Source: Sphingobium fuliginis (GTDB lineage: Bacteria > Pseudomonadota > Alphaproteobacteria > Sphingomonadales > Sphingomonadaceae). From it: DNA of 64,000 nt. The notes under the pieces are model-generated. The model was not told the origin of the DNA. It was given only the letters and a program-made list of their open reading frames with translations, and did not search any database. The stretch covers positions 62,001 through 126,000 of the forward strand of contig NZ_SEON01000007.1 in NCBI RefSeq assembly GCF_004152845.1. Direction: 5' to 3'. Positions 17,965-26,517 of this stretch are shown here, in pieces (the stretch's first letter is position 1; each line of letters starts with the position of its first letter). Made by a program: the position numbers and the translations under genes.

Positions 17965-20276
17965 CAGTGGAACCGCAATTGCGCGCCATAGGTGCGGGGT
18001 TCGTTATAGGTGTAGGTGACCGTGCCGCCGCCGACATTATACAGATCCTGCAACCCCGTCGCGAAGCTGTTGTCGGTCGCATTGGCCATGAACAGGTTGA
18101 GGTCCAGGTTCGACCCGCCGATGCCGTTGACCCCGGCCCGCAGCGCCAGCGTGTCGTAACCCGGCAGATTGCGCACCTGGGCAAGGTTGTTCTGCGCGGT
18201 CGAGAATTTGCTTTGATAGGCCCAGTTGGCCGACAGGGCCAGCGTCCCGACCGAGCCCAGATCGGCCTGGTAGCTGCCACCGAGCGTCACCTTGTGCCTG
18301 GGCGTATAGGGGAAAGCCGATCCCGTCAGGATCGCGCCGGCCGACGCATCGGCGACCCTGGTATATTTGGCGTCGATATAGGAATAGCTGCCGTTGAGCG
18401 TCAGGCCGCGCACCGGCTCGACAGCGGCCGTGACCTCGACGCCCTGGATGCGCCCCTTCGCCGCGCTGCGCGTGACGTTGATCAGCGCTCCCTCGATCAG
18501 TTCGGTCGTGGTGCGCTGGATATTCCTGTAGTTCCCCCGATAGGCCGCGACATTGAAGCGGGTCGGGACGCCTGCGATCCTCATCTGGCTCTTCAGGCCG
18601 ATTTCCACGTCTTGCAGCTTTTCGGGCGGGAAGGTGCGGAAGGAGGAACCTTCCGGCACCGGGCCGTTGACGCCGCCTGCCTTGTACGCGTTCCGGCTGG
18701 TGGCATAGACGTGCACGCCGGGCGAGATCACATAGTCGGCGCTGAGATTGTAGCTCGTATAGTCGAACTTCGCCGTCCCGCCCGTCGCCGGGAGTACGGA
18801 AATCTGGGTGAAGTTCGCCGTTTCGTCCCAGGTGTGGCGCAGGCCGCCGGTCAGGCTGAGGCCGGGGATCACGCCTGCCTTGCCAAGGTCGATCGTGGCC
18901 TGGCCGAAGACCGCATAGCTTCTTGCCGTCGTATTGATGACGGCGGGTATCTGGCCGATCAGCAGGCTGAGCGGATATTGCGTGAAGAGCCCGCCCTGAT
19001 CCTTGTGATGGCCGAAGCGATCATAATAGCCGCCCACGCTGAAATTGAGCGCGTCGTTCCAGAGCTTGCCCTGCAACTGCAATTCTTCGGTCAGATAGGT
19101 GGGCGCCTGCGTGGGATTGCCCGTCCGGCTGGTCTGGCCGCCGATCGGAAAGGGGCTCGCATCGTAATCATAGGCGTAGCGATAGGTCATTTCGGAATAG
19201 CTGACGATGTTCTTGAGCGTCAGTTCGTCCGTCAGATCGACGCGCGCCTGATTGAGGACCTGCCAGTAGGAGGTGGAGGAAAACTGGTCGAGATCGTAGG
19301 AAACCTGTCGCGGCCCACGGTCCTGCTGATCAGCCACCGCAGTGGCGAGGCCGGGGAAGAGGAGGAGCGCTGGCGCGGCGGGAACGCCGAGGGCCGGGTT
19401 GAACTGCGTGAGGACGGTGCCCGGACCATTGGTCCTGGAATGATAGTAGCGCGCGACGGTATAGAGTTCCACATTGTCCGTCGGGCGGACGATCAGGCTG
19501 GCCCGGACACTTTGATAGTCCAGATTGTCATATTTCTTGCCCGGAAAATAAGGGCCGACATCCCTGGTATAACCGTCTCTCCGGCCTTCTTCGCCAGCGA
19601 TACGGAACAGTATTTTGTCGCTTACGATCGGCAGGTTGACGGCAAATTCTGCCCGCACATCCTGCAGATTGCCGACCTCCAGTTGGAGATAGCCTTCCTG
19701 CCGGTCGGTCGGCCGCTGGGGTTCGAAGAGGATGTTGCCGCCGGTCGCGTTCTTGCCGAACAAGGTGCCCTGAGGGCCGGACAGAACCTGCACATTCGCC
19801 AAATCGAAATAGGAACCGACGCGGCCGTCGATGCCGACCAGTGCCGGAACTTCCGCGAAATAGTTGATCACGCCGGGAACGGAGCCAAAGGCCGGCCCCT
19901 GCCCGCGCAAGGCGAAGAAGGCAAACTCGCTCGGATAGCCGCCGGTGATCGTGATAAGAGATGGCGTGTAGTTGGCAAGGTCGGTCCGCCCGACAATGCG
20001 GCTCTCGCTCAGCGCCTCGGGCGAGAAGGCGGTTACGGAAAGGGGAACATCCTGAAGACGCTCACTTCTACGCCGCGCGGTGACTACGATGTCGCCGAAC
20101 GTCGTCTCGCCGCCCCCGCTCGCCTCATCAACGGACTGGCTCCTCGCCTGAGTCGCGCCCGCGCCGGAAGCCGCTGCCGTTTCACTATCGGCAAGGCCGG
20201 CAAGCTGCTGCGCGTGAGCAGGCGATATAAGCGCGATCGCCGAAGTGCTCGCCAGTATCAACATCCAACCCTTCAC
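17961..20276 (-). CDS. TonB-dependent outer-membrane receptor, first gene of the trehalase operon
   Basis: A 771-residue receptor with signal peptide (KGWMLILASTSAIALISPAHA), TonB box region GDIVVTARRR, plug motifs VLSGPQGTLFGKNATGGNI and a C-terminal strand ending QLRFHW. It imports a ligand through the outer membrane using TonB energy. I use the GTG at 20276, which has GGGAGG 6 bases upstream; longer frames have no site. A LacI-type operator lies 50 bases upstream, shared with the divergent esterase gene. Direct overlap with trehalase suggests a trehalose-containing ligand. Receptors of this subgroup are common in sphingomonads and their ligands are mostly unknown. Confidence 0.93.
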   Translation of the reverse strand: MKGWMLILASTSAIALISPAHAQQLAGLADSETAAASGAGATQARSQSVDEASGGGETTFGDIVVTARRRSERLQDVPLSVTAFSPEALSESRIVGRTDLANYTPSLITITGGYPSEFAFFALRGQGPAFGSVPGVINYFAEVPALVGIDGRVGSYFDLANVQVLSGPQGTLFGKNATGGNILFEPQRPTDRQEGYLQLEVGNLQDVRAEFAVNLPIVSDKILFRIAGEEGRRDGYTRDVGPYFPGKKYDNLDYQSVRASLIVRPTDNVELYTVARYYHSRTNGPGTVLTQFNPALGVPAAPALLLFPGLATAVADQQDRGPRQVSYDLDQFSSTSYWQVLNQARVDLTDELTLKNIVSYSEMTYRYAYDYDASPFPIGGQTSRTGNPTQAPTYLTEELQLQGKLWNDALNFSVGGYYDRFGHHKDQGGLFTQYPLSLLIGQIPAVINTTARSYAVFGQATIDLGKAGVIPGLSLTGGLRHTWDETANFTQISVLPATGGTAKFDYTSYNLSADYVISPGVHVYATSRNAYKAGGVNGPVPEGSSFRTFPPEKLQDVEIGLKSQMRIAGVPTRFNVAAYRGNYRNIQRTTTELIEGALINVTRSAAKGRIQGVEVTAAVEPVRGLTLNGSYSYIDAKYTRVADASAGAILTGSAFPYTPRHKVTLGGSYQADLGSVGTLALSANWAYQSKFSTAQNNLAQVRNLPGYDTLALRAGVNGIGGSNLDLNLFMANATDNSFATGLQDLYNVGGGTVTYTYNEPRTYGAQLRFHW

Positions 20277-20325
20277 GCTCACCCTCCCAAAAATTTCATT
20301 TGTGCGAACCGGCACTATCGGGCAA

Positions 20326-20339
20326 TGGTATCGATGTCA
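20326..20339. promoter_or_regulatory. LacI-family operator between TonB receptor and esterase
   Basis: TGGTATCGATGTCA, a near palindrome with the central CG typical of LacI-family sites, lies between two divergent genes (50 bases before the receptor start, 17 before the esterase start). Its reverse-strand partner occurs at 23305-23318, where 12 of 14 bases are the same. The regulator encoded between them is the obvious binder. Confidence 0.7.
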
Positions 20340-20356
20340 ATCGGAGATCATCACGC

Positions 20357-21349
20357 GTGAAAAAGTCTGTAGAAAAAGAGGATGAGGGGTTTGGCACCGA
20401 TAACAATTGGGATGGCGCCGCGGTGCCGCCGCCTCCGTTCGCCCGCTGGGTCAGCGGCATGGCCGGGGATCGGTTTGAGGCGATCAGGGCGGACGATGCG
20501 CCGCCGATCGAAAGCGTCGATGAATTGCGCCGTCACTACGACCGCATCAACTCAGCGCGCCTGGAAGTGGCAAGCCGTCACTATCCGGTCGAGACAGAGG
20601 CTCTCGTCATCAACGGGATACCGGCGCAGTTGGTGCGGCGTCCATCGGCGCCCCCGGACAAGATCCTCATCTGCCTTCATGGGGGCGCTTTCATGTGGGG
20701 GAACGGGGCGGGAGCCTTGATCGAGGCAGTGCCGGTCGCGGCGGTTGCGGATATGGCGGTTCTGGCCGTGGAATACCGCCTCGCGCCGGAACATCCTTAT
20801 CCCTGCGCCGTGCTGGACGTGCTCACCGTCATCGATGATCTCCGGTCGAAAAACCCTGCCCTCAAACTGGGCATCTATGGCTGCTCCGCGGGCGCGGTGC
20901 TGACGGCGCAGGTCGTGTCCCGCATGATCCAGCGCGGCGACCGGCTTCCGGAGGGGATAGCCATGCTCCATGCGGCCGGCGTCGATCTCGGCGGCGATTC
21001 GCTGGAGATGGCGGCGCTGCTCAACGGAACGGCGGATGCGGCGGCCGTCCAGCGGCTTCATGATCTGCCCTATTTCGCCGGTACCGATCCGAAGGACGCT
21101 TTTGTCTTTCCCGGTGAGCACCCCGCTGTTCTGGCACGATTCCCCCCCGCCCTGCTTGTGAGCGGGACCAGGGACTTCGCGGCCAGCTCCGTCACGGTCA
21201 TGCATCGGCGGCTGAGGGCGGCGGGCAGGGAGGCTGAATTGACGATGTTCGACGGCATGTGGCATGCGCACCACGTCGACGTTGACCTGCCGGAATCGCG
21301 GGAGGTATTCGCGCTTCTGGCGGCATTCTTCCAAAAACGCCTCTGCTGA
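20357..21349 (+). CDS. Alpha/beta hydrolase (HSL-type esterase), cytoplasmic
   Basis: A 330-residue hydrolase with HGGAFMWG oxyanion motif, nucleophile GCSAGAVL, and Asp/His in SGTRDF and MWHAHHVD. No signal peptide. Start set at GTG 20357, with GGAG about 10 bases upstream; an upstream GTG at 20300 would read through the operator. Transcribed divergently from the TonB receptor and sharing its operator, so it belongs to the same regulon. Family members hydrolyse short to medium acyl esters. Confidence 0.87.
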   Translation: MKKSVEKEDEGFGTDNNWDGAAVPPPPFARWVSGMAGDRFEAIRADDAPPIESVDELRRHYDRINSARLEVASRHYPVETEALVINGIPAQLVRRPSAPPDKILICLHGGAFMWGNGAGALIEAVPVAAVADMAVLAVEYRLAPEHPYPCAVLDVLTVIDDLRSKNPALKLGIYGCSAGAVLTAQVVSRMIQRGDRLPEGIAMLHAAGVDLGGDSLEMAALLNGTADAAAVQRLHDLPYFAGTDPKDAFVFPGEHPAVLARFPPALLVSGTRDFAASSVTVMHRRLRAAGREAELTMFDGMWHAHHVDVDLPESREVFALLAAFFQKRLC

Positions 21350-21364
21350 GCAGAAGCGGGTTCC

Positions 21365-22378
21365 TCAGCTGCTCTGCCGGACAATGAGTTCCACGGGAAG
21401 GATCGTGGAGGAAAAGCCTTTTTCTTCCCCCGCGACCGACTGCAGGATCGCCTCGCCCAACAGCCTGCCGGCAGCCGACCAGTCCTGGCGAATCGTGGTC
21501 AGGGGCGGCCGGTTGCTTGTGGCCACCGCAATATCGTCGAAACCGGTGATCGCGACCTCATCGGGCACTCGCATGCCTCTGTCGATAAGAGCGTCGCAAG
21601 CGCCGGCAGCGATAAAGTCGCTGGCCGCGATGATCGCGTCGAACTCCATATTCTGGCTCAACGCCTGTTGCACGGCTGACGCACCCGCCACGCGCGAGAA
21701 TTCGCAAGCGATGCTGCCGACGAGCGCCGCCGTCGTGGCGGCCACGACATCGCGAACCCCTTCCAGGCGTTCGCCCACCTCCGGGTGGCGATGATCGCCC
21801 AGGAAAAGAATTTTGCGCCGGCCCCTTTCCACCAGATGCCCGGCGGCGAGCCGTCCACCCTGCCGGTTATCGCTCCCGATGACGGTCAGGCCATTTGCGG
21901 CAGTGACGGCGCCCCATATCACCATGGGCAAGCCCAATGCGGCGATCGGCTTCACCCTTTCCCCCTTCAGGCCCTGTCCCAGCATGATGATGCCGTCCGC
22001 ATCGATGGCGTTATGATCAAGATAGTGATCGCTGGTGGTCAGAAGCATGGCGTAGCCGGAAGGGGTCAGGATTTCCAGCAGGCCGCCGATCATCGCAAGC
22101 AGCAGCGGATCGGATATGGGGCGGTCGCCGGCGATCAGGCGTTCGATGACCATGGCGATGGTATGCGACCGCCTCGTCCGCAACGACCGTGCCGCAGAGT
22201 TCATCCGATAGCCGGCCTCACGGGCAATCTCGACTATTTTTTCGCGCAACTCGGGCCGCACAAGGGCACTGCCGCCCAGAGCGCGGGACACGGTGATCTT
22301 GGATACTCCCGCCATCTTTGCGACCATCGCCATGGTGGGGCGGGCTGGGGCGCTCTCTTTCTTGGGTGGCGTACTCAT
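21365..22378 (-). CDS. LacI-family transcriptional regulator
   Basis: A 337-residue regulator with N-terminal helix-turn-helix (MVAKMAGVSKITVSRAL, about 18-34), hinge region NSAARSLRTRRSHTIAMV, and a periplasmic-binding-protein-like sensor domain with GSDNRQGG and the C-terminal ITGFDDIAVATSNRPPLTTI motif. It probably represses the flanking genes until a sugar is bound. Its start overlaps the stop of the upstream esterase by 4 bases, so it is co-transcribed from a promoter carrying the same operator, which gives autoregulation. The sugar could be trehalose or a derivative. Confidence 0.94.
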   Translation of the reverse strand: MSTPPKKESAPARPTMAMVAKMAGVSKITVSRALGGSALVRPELREKIVEIAREAGYRMNSAARSLRTRRSHTIAMVIERLIAGDRPISDPLLLAMIGGLLEILTPSGYAMLLTTSDHYLDHNAIDADGIIMLGQGLKGERVKPIAALGLPMVIWGAVTAANGLTVIGSDNRQGGRLAAGHLVERGRRKILFLGDHRHPEVGERLEGVRDVVAATTAALVGSIACEFSRVAGASAVQQALSQNMEFDAIIAASDFIAAGACDALIDRGMRVPDEVAITGFDDIAVATSNRPPLTTIRQDWSAAGRLLGEAILQSVAGEEKGFSSTILPVELIVRQSS

Positions 22379-23286
22379 CTGTCACCGAAATAGGATTTGA
22401 GGCATTGTGCCAACTGGTCGAATGCACGATCTACCGCCTGAAGGGACGTCGGCAAGACCATAAAGCCATGCGGCAGCCCCGGCAGACGCTGAATCAACAC
22501 TTCGGTCCCGGCCCGGGCAAGTGCCAGGGCGTAATTCTCGCCATCGTCGCGAAGCGGGTCGACCTCCACGGTATAGATGACGGAGCGGGGAAGATTCGAC
22601 AGATCCGGGCATCGCATGGGAGAAATCCATGGGTGCGACGCATCCTGGTCCCCAACATATATTCGCACGCACGCTTCCAGATATGACCGCGTCATGCCGG
22701 GAAGCGAGACATCATCGATACTGGATTGGCCCAACAGCAGGTCCGTTGCCGGATGAACGAGGAACTGGAAGGCGGGCTGGTCCTGGGCCCGATCGCGAAA
22801 GCGGATGGTCAGGGCGGCGCAAAGATTGGCGCCGGCGCTCTCTCCGCCAAGGGCGATCCGATCCGCGTCGCACCCCAAAGACCCGGCATTGGCCAACGCC
22901 CATTCAAAGGCATTGGCGCAATCGTCGAGCGCCGCGGGAAAAGGATGTTCGGGCGCGAGACGATAGCCTACGGCCAGCACCGCGCATTGCGCCCTGTCCG
23001 CAAGGACTCTGCACGGCGCATCGTGGCTTTCGATATCGCCAAGCATCCAGCCGCCCCCATGAAGGAAGACCAGGAGTGGCGTTGGAACATGCTGCATGCC
23101 ATGCGGCTTGTATAACCGCACCGGAACGCCATTGGCTTCGTGATCCTGGATCTCCAGCGTCGGCGCCGGCAAAGCGGCCCCGGCCATTCGCATTCCTTCG
23201 CGCATCGCGGAAATCCCCGACGCGTCGAAAATGGGATGAGCATCCGATCCCGGGCCCAGGAACTTGGCAATTTCTTCATTGAGCAT
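22375..23286 (-). CDS. Alpha/beta hydrolase (HSL-type esterase), cytoplasmic
   Basis: A 303-residue hydrolase: HGGGWMLG, nucleophile GGESAGANLC (GESAG form), and Asp/His near EVDPLRDDGE and LPGLPHGFM. Start placed at ATG 23286 (MLNEEIAKFL), with AAAGG upstream; a longer frame would begin inside the operator. It is the third HSL-type esterase in 11 kb and is translationally coupled to the LacI gene. The three proteins are diverged from one another, so they probably attack different esters or positions. Confidence 0.87.
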   Translation of the reverse strand: MLNEEIAKFLGPGSDAHPIFDASGISAMREGMRMAGAALPAPTLEIQDHEANGVPVRLYKPHGMQHVPTPLLVFLHGGGWMLGDIESHDAPCRVLADRAQCAVLAVGYRLAPEHPFPAALDDCANAFEWALANAGSLGCDADRIALGGESAGANLCAALTIRFRDRAQDQPAFQFLVHPATDLLLGQSSIDDVSLPGMTRSYLEACVRIYVGDQDASHPWISPMRCPDLSNLPRSVIYTVEVDPLRDDGENYALALARAGTEVLIQRLPGLPHGFMVLPTSLQAVDRAFDQLAQCLKSYFGDR

Positions 23287-23304
23287 CCGGCGCCTTTCCC
23301 AAAA

Positions 23305-23318
23305 TGACATCGATAGCA
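23305..23318. promoter_or_regulatory. LacI-family operator upstream of esterase-lacI
   Basis: TGACATCGATAGCA; its reverse complement TGCTATCGATGTCA differs from the site at 20326-20339 at two positions. It ends 19 bases upstream of the chosen esterase start, where bound repressor would block transcription. Confidence 0.68.
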
Positions 23319-23439
23319 TTTTTCGGGCTCATGCGCATTTTTTAATGCAAGTGCAAACAGGCGAATGGAATACGGTCCATCGCCGCTTCAGCCGTCGGTG
23401 CCATGCCGGGCTATGGGAGGGGGTATTGGAGGCACCGAC

Positions 23440-23582
23440 CGCCCCTCCACGACTTCATTGACGCGTACGACTTTGGCCGCCGCCTCAAAACCCTGCGCGG
23501 CCTCACGCCATACGAACATATCTGCAAAAGAGCCGCAGCGGTTTACGCTCGACCCACACCATCAGATGCAGGGACTAAACAA
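23440..23582 (+). pseudogene. Remnant of IS481-type transposase C-terminus
   Basis: From 23451 the plus strand reads DFIDAYDFGRRLKTLRGLTP and on to YEHICK. After an indel near 23526 another frame continues KEPQRFTLDPHHQMQGLN. Together these match the C-terminal tail of IS481-family transposases (YNFARRLKTLKGLTPYEFICK, EPERFTLDP, HQMPGLN). Only the last 40-45 residues remain and they are frameshifted, so it is a fossil. It abuts the stop of tldD and marks the right edge of the trehalose/acyl locus. Confidence 0.72.
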
Positions 23583-25049
23583 TCAGGCAGTTCCGCCAAC
23601 GACCATCTCATCGATCCGAATGGTCGGCTGGCCGACACAGACGGGAACAGTCTGCCCTTCCTTGCCGCAAACGCCATCAGCGAAACGCAGATCATTGCCG
23701 ATCATGGACACATGCTTGAGCGCCTCGTGGCCGAGGCCGATCAACACGGCGCCCTGGATCGGGGCGGTCACCTTTCCATCTTCGATCAGATAGGCTTCGG
23801 TGGCCGAAAAATTGAACTGGCCACTCGTAATGTCCACCGTGCCACCGCCAAAAGCGACGGCATAGACACCGTGTCTGACCGACCGGATAATCTCCTCCGG
23901 CTCCTTGTCGCCGGGGGCAAGGTAGGTGTTGGTCATCCGCGGCATCGGCAGATGAGCATGGCTTTGGCGCCGGCCGTTGCCAGTGGGCGCCCGCCCCATC
24001 AGACGAGCGCTTTTCCGATCCTGCATCAAACCGGTGAGATGCCCGTTTTCGATCAGGACGTTGCGTGAGGTGGGCACGCCTTCGTCATCCACGTTCAGCG
24101 AGCCGCGATGTTCGGCCAGGGTGCCGTCATCGATCACCGTCACGCCCTCCGCCGCGATCCGCCCGTTCATTCGTTCCGTAAAGACCGAGGACCGCTTGAG
24201 GTGCGCGTCCGCTTCCAGGCCGTGGCCGACCGCTTCGTGCAGCAGGACACCGGGGAAACCATTGCCCAGCACCACCGACATCACACCCGACGGCGCCGGC
24301 CGGGCGTCGAGGTTCACAAGCGCTATTCTCACGGCGGTGCGCACCAGCCGTTCCAGCCGCTCGCCGTGGAACTCGGCCAGGGTGAAGCGTCCTCCCTCCA
24401 CGCCGGTGCCCATGGCCCGGCGCGTCCCGGACTGGGCGATGACGGTGACGGCCAGCTGCACCAATGGCCGCACATCGGCCGCGACCGATGCGTCGCTGTC
24501 CATGACCAGGATAATGTTGTGCGAGGCTTCCAGCCGGCCTGATACCTGAACGATACGCGGATCGGCCTCGCGGCAGCGACGATCGAGTTCCTGTAGGAGC
24601 AAAATCTTCCCGGCGTCAGGCAACGACTCCAGCGGATTGTCGATGCCATACAGCAGCGGGCGCTTGTTGCCGGTGTCGATGGCCACACCCCCGCTCCGTC
24701 GCGCGTCATCGCCATGCAGCAGCATGCTTCGCACGGTACCGGTGGCCGCCTCGATCGCCTTGGGCGTCATATCGCCGGAATATGCGAAGGCTGTCTGCTC
24801 TCCGGTGACCGCGCGTGCGCCGAAGCCTTGCGAGATGGAGAACTGTCCCGCGGACACCTTGCCGTCGTCAAGGCTCCAGCTTTCGGCCTGGCCTGCCTCG
24901 AAGTAGAGATCGGCATGGTCGGCACCGTTGCCGAGCAGCCTGTCGACAGCGGCAGCCACTGTCCCGCGCACCAGTCCGGCGGGTTCCAGCAACCGGTGCT
25001 CCGCGATCGACACCGCATCCTGTTGCGACATTTCCTGATAGGCCGACAT
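23583..25049 (-). CDS. tldD: TldD metallopeptidase subunit
   Basis: A 488-residue member of the TldD/PmbA family. The zinc motif HEAVGHGLEAD (271-281) is intact, with GFPGVLLHEA before it and the C-terminal TDD-type region (FADGVCGKEGQTVPVCVG). TldD pairs with TldE to form a heterodimeric peptidase that takes unfolded or modified peptides (microcin B17 leader, CcdA). The gene is last in the seven-gene operon starting with a TonB receptor, 19 bases after tldE. AGGAGA precedes the ATG. Many genomes keep tldD and tldE apart from transport genes, so the linkage here is informative. Confidence 0.94.
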   Translation of the reverse strand: MSAYQEMSQQDAVSIAEHRLLEPAGLVRGTVAAAVDRLLGNGADHADLYFEAGQAESWSLDDGKVSAGQFSISQGFGARAVTGEQTAFAYSGDMTPKAIEAATGTVRSMLLHGDDARRSGGVAIDTGNKRPLLYGIDNPLESLPDAGKILLLQELDRRCREADPRIVQVSGRLEASHNIILVMDSDASVAADVRPLVQLAVTVIAQSGTRRAMGTGVEGGRFTLAEFHGERLERLVRTAVRIALVNLDARPAPSGVMSVVLGNGFPGVLLHEAVGHGLEADAHLKRSSVFTERMNGRIAAEGVTVIDDGTLAEHRGSLNVDDEGVPTSRNVLIENGHLTGLMQDRKSARLMGRAPTGNGRRQSHAHLPMPRMTNTYLAPGDKEPEEIIRSVRHGVYAVAFGGGTVDITSGQFNFSATEAYLIEDGKVTAPIQGAVLIGLGHEALKHVSMIGNDLRFADGVCGKEGQTVPVCVGQPTIRIDEMVVGGTA

Positions 25050-25068
25050 GGTTTCTCCTGCTCCGCGA

Positions 25069-26472
25069 TCACCGGCCCGCGATGCGCATGGACTCGATCA
25101 GAACGGACCCGGTCCGCACCGCGCCGCTGCGATGAACATCGCCGCCGATCGCGACGATCTGCCGCAGCATCACCGGCAGTTCACCGGCAATCGTGATGTC
25201 CTGCACCGGAAAGGCGACGGCGCCATTCTCGATCCAGAACCCCGCGGCTGCCTTCGAATAGGTACCCGTGACCGGGTCGACGGCCCCCCCGATCAACTCA
25301 GTGACCCAAAGTCCCCGATCCAGAAGACGCAGCAGCGCCGCTGTCGATCGGGGGGGATGGCGGCTGGTGAAATGCAGGTTGCGGACGCCATCGGCATTGC
25401 CCGTCGGTTGAAGGCCGAGCTTGCGCGCGTAGAAGCACGATAGAAAATAATCCTCCACGCGCCCACCTGAAATCACGAAACGGTGGATGCTCGCGACGCC
25501 CTCGCTGTCGCACACGCCGCTGCCAAGGCCATAAGGTTCGAACGGGTCCTCAAGCAGATCGACATGGCCGGAAAGTGCCTGCGCGCCCTTGCCCCCGGTC
25601 AGGAACGTCGCGCCCCTATATTGGGCCGCGCCGGTCAGTGCCCCGACAATATCGTACACCAGGCTCGCGGCGACCGGCGCGTCGAACAGGACGGGGCATG
25701 TTTGCGTGTCGACTGTGCGACCGCCCCGCTTGCGCAACGCGCGGTCCGCCGCCGTCCTGCCGACCATGAAGGGCGGCAGGAGCTGCGATACGCGCCGATC
25801 GGAACTCGACCAGCTATCCTGCACCATCATCCCGTCTTGCTCGGCGATGGCGCTGCACCAGATATCATGTCTGGACGCGACGAGCGAACGATCGAAATCG
25901 CGCCCGATCGCCATGGCGGCGCTGGCGTCGATGCTGGCGGCGCCGGCGTCATTGACGCGGACCGACCCGCCGCCTGTCGCCAGGGCCGCCTCTTCGATCT
26001 CCAGCGCCATGCCGCCAAGATCCTGCGCGGTGAGGTTCGAAGGCTCGAACATCGGCACCTCGGACGCGGACCGTGCAAGCCACTCGTCCGCGGCGGGAGC
26101 GGCGTCGGGATCGGGCTCGACCGTGCGGGCGATCGCGATGGCGCGTTCCGCCGCGAGATCAAGGCCCGCCCGGGTCAGGGCGGAGGTGGTCGCCGTTCCG
26201 GTACGGCCGCGATCGAATACCCGAATGCTGACGACCTGCTTGCCTTCGCGGACCGCGCTGCCGAACACGCCGCCGCGCGCGCGCATGACGATGCCTGCGA
26301 CTTCGTTGGCGGAAGCAACGACCTGCTGCGCGCCACGCTGCATGGCGCGGTTTGCTGCGTCTCGCGCGATCTGCGCCAAATCTTCCCTGCTTTTCAGGAG
26401 ATAACCGTCGCCTGAGCCACGCACGATCCCGTTCCTCCTCACCCAGTCCAGTCGCTGTACGGCCGATGACAT
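25069..26472 (-). CDS. tldE: TldE/PmbA subunit
   Basis: A 467-residue PmbA/TldE protein, homologous to TldD but lacking the HExxxH motif, as expected for the non-catalytic partner that closes the active-site cavity. Family features: RGGVFGSAVREGKQVVSIRV, LFDAPVAASLVYDI, TGGKGAQALS, and a C-terminal GGAVDPVTGTYSKAAAGFWI with IGGDVHRSGAVRTGSV. It is 45 bases after the preceding gene and 19 before tldD. Slightly longer than E. coli TldE (450). Role: substrate threading with TldD in the cytoplasm. Confidence 0.93.
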   Translation of the reverse strand: MSSAVQRLDWVRRNGIVRGSGDGYLLKSREDLAQIARDAANRAMQRGAQQVVASANEVAGIVMRARGGVFGSAVREGKQVVSIRVFDRGRTGTATTSALTRAGLDLAAERAIAIARTVEPDPDAAPAADEWLARSASEVPMFEPSNLTAQDLGGMALEIEEAALATGGGSVRVNDAGAASIDASAAMAIGRDFDRSLVASRHDIWCSAIAEQDGMMVQDSWSSSDRRVSQLLPPFMVGRTAADRALRKRGGRTVDTQTCPVLFDAPVAASLVYDIVGALTGAAQYRGATFLTGGKGAQALSGHVDLLEDPFEPYGLGSGVCDSEGVASIHRFVISGGRVEDYFLSCFYARKLGLQPTGNADGVRNLHFTSRHPPRSTAALLRLLDRGLWVTELIGGAVDPVTGTYSKAAAGFWIENGAVAFPVQDITIAGELPVMLRQIVAIGGDVHRSGAVRTGSVLIESMRIAGR

Positions 26473-26517
26473 CCTGTTGATCCTGCCCCGTCGCCCATAC
26501 GGCCCGTCACCGCCGTT

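Noticed and set aside
17967-20360. 797-codon plus-strand frame opposite the TonB receptor
   Set aside because: Antisense shadow of a receptor with signal peptide, plug and barrel motifs; no recognisable domain of its own.
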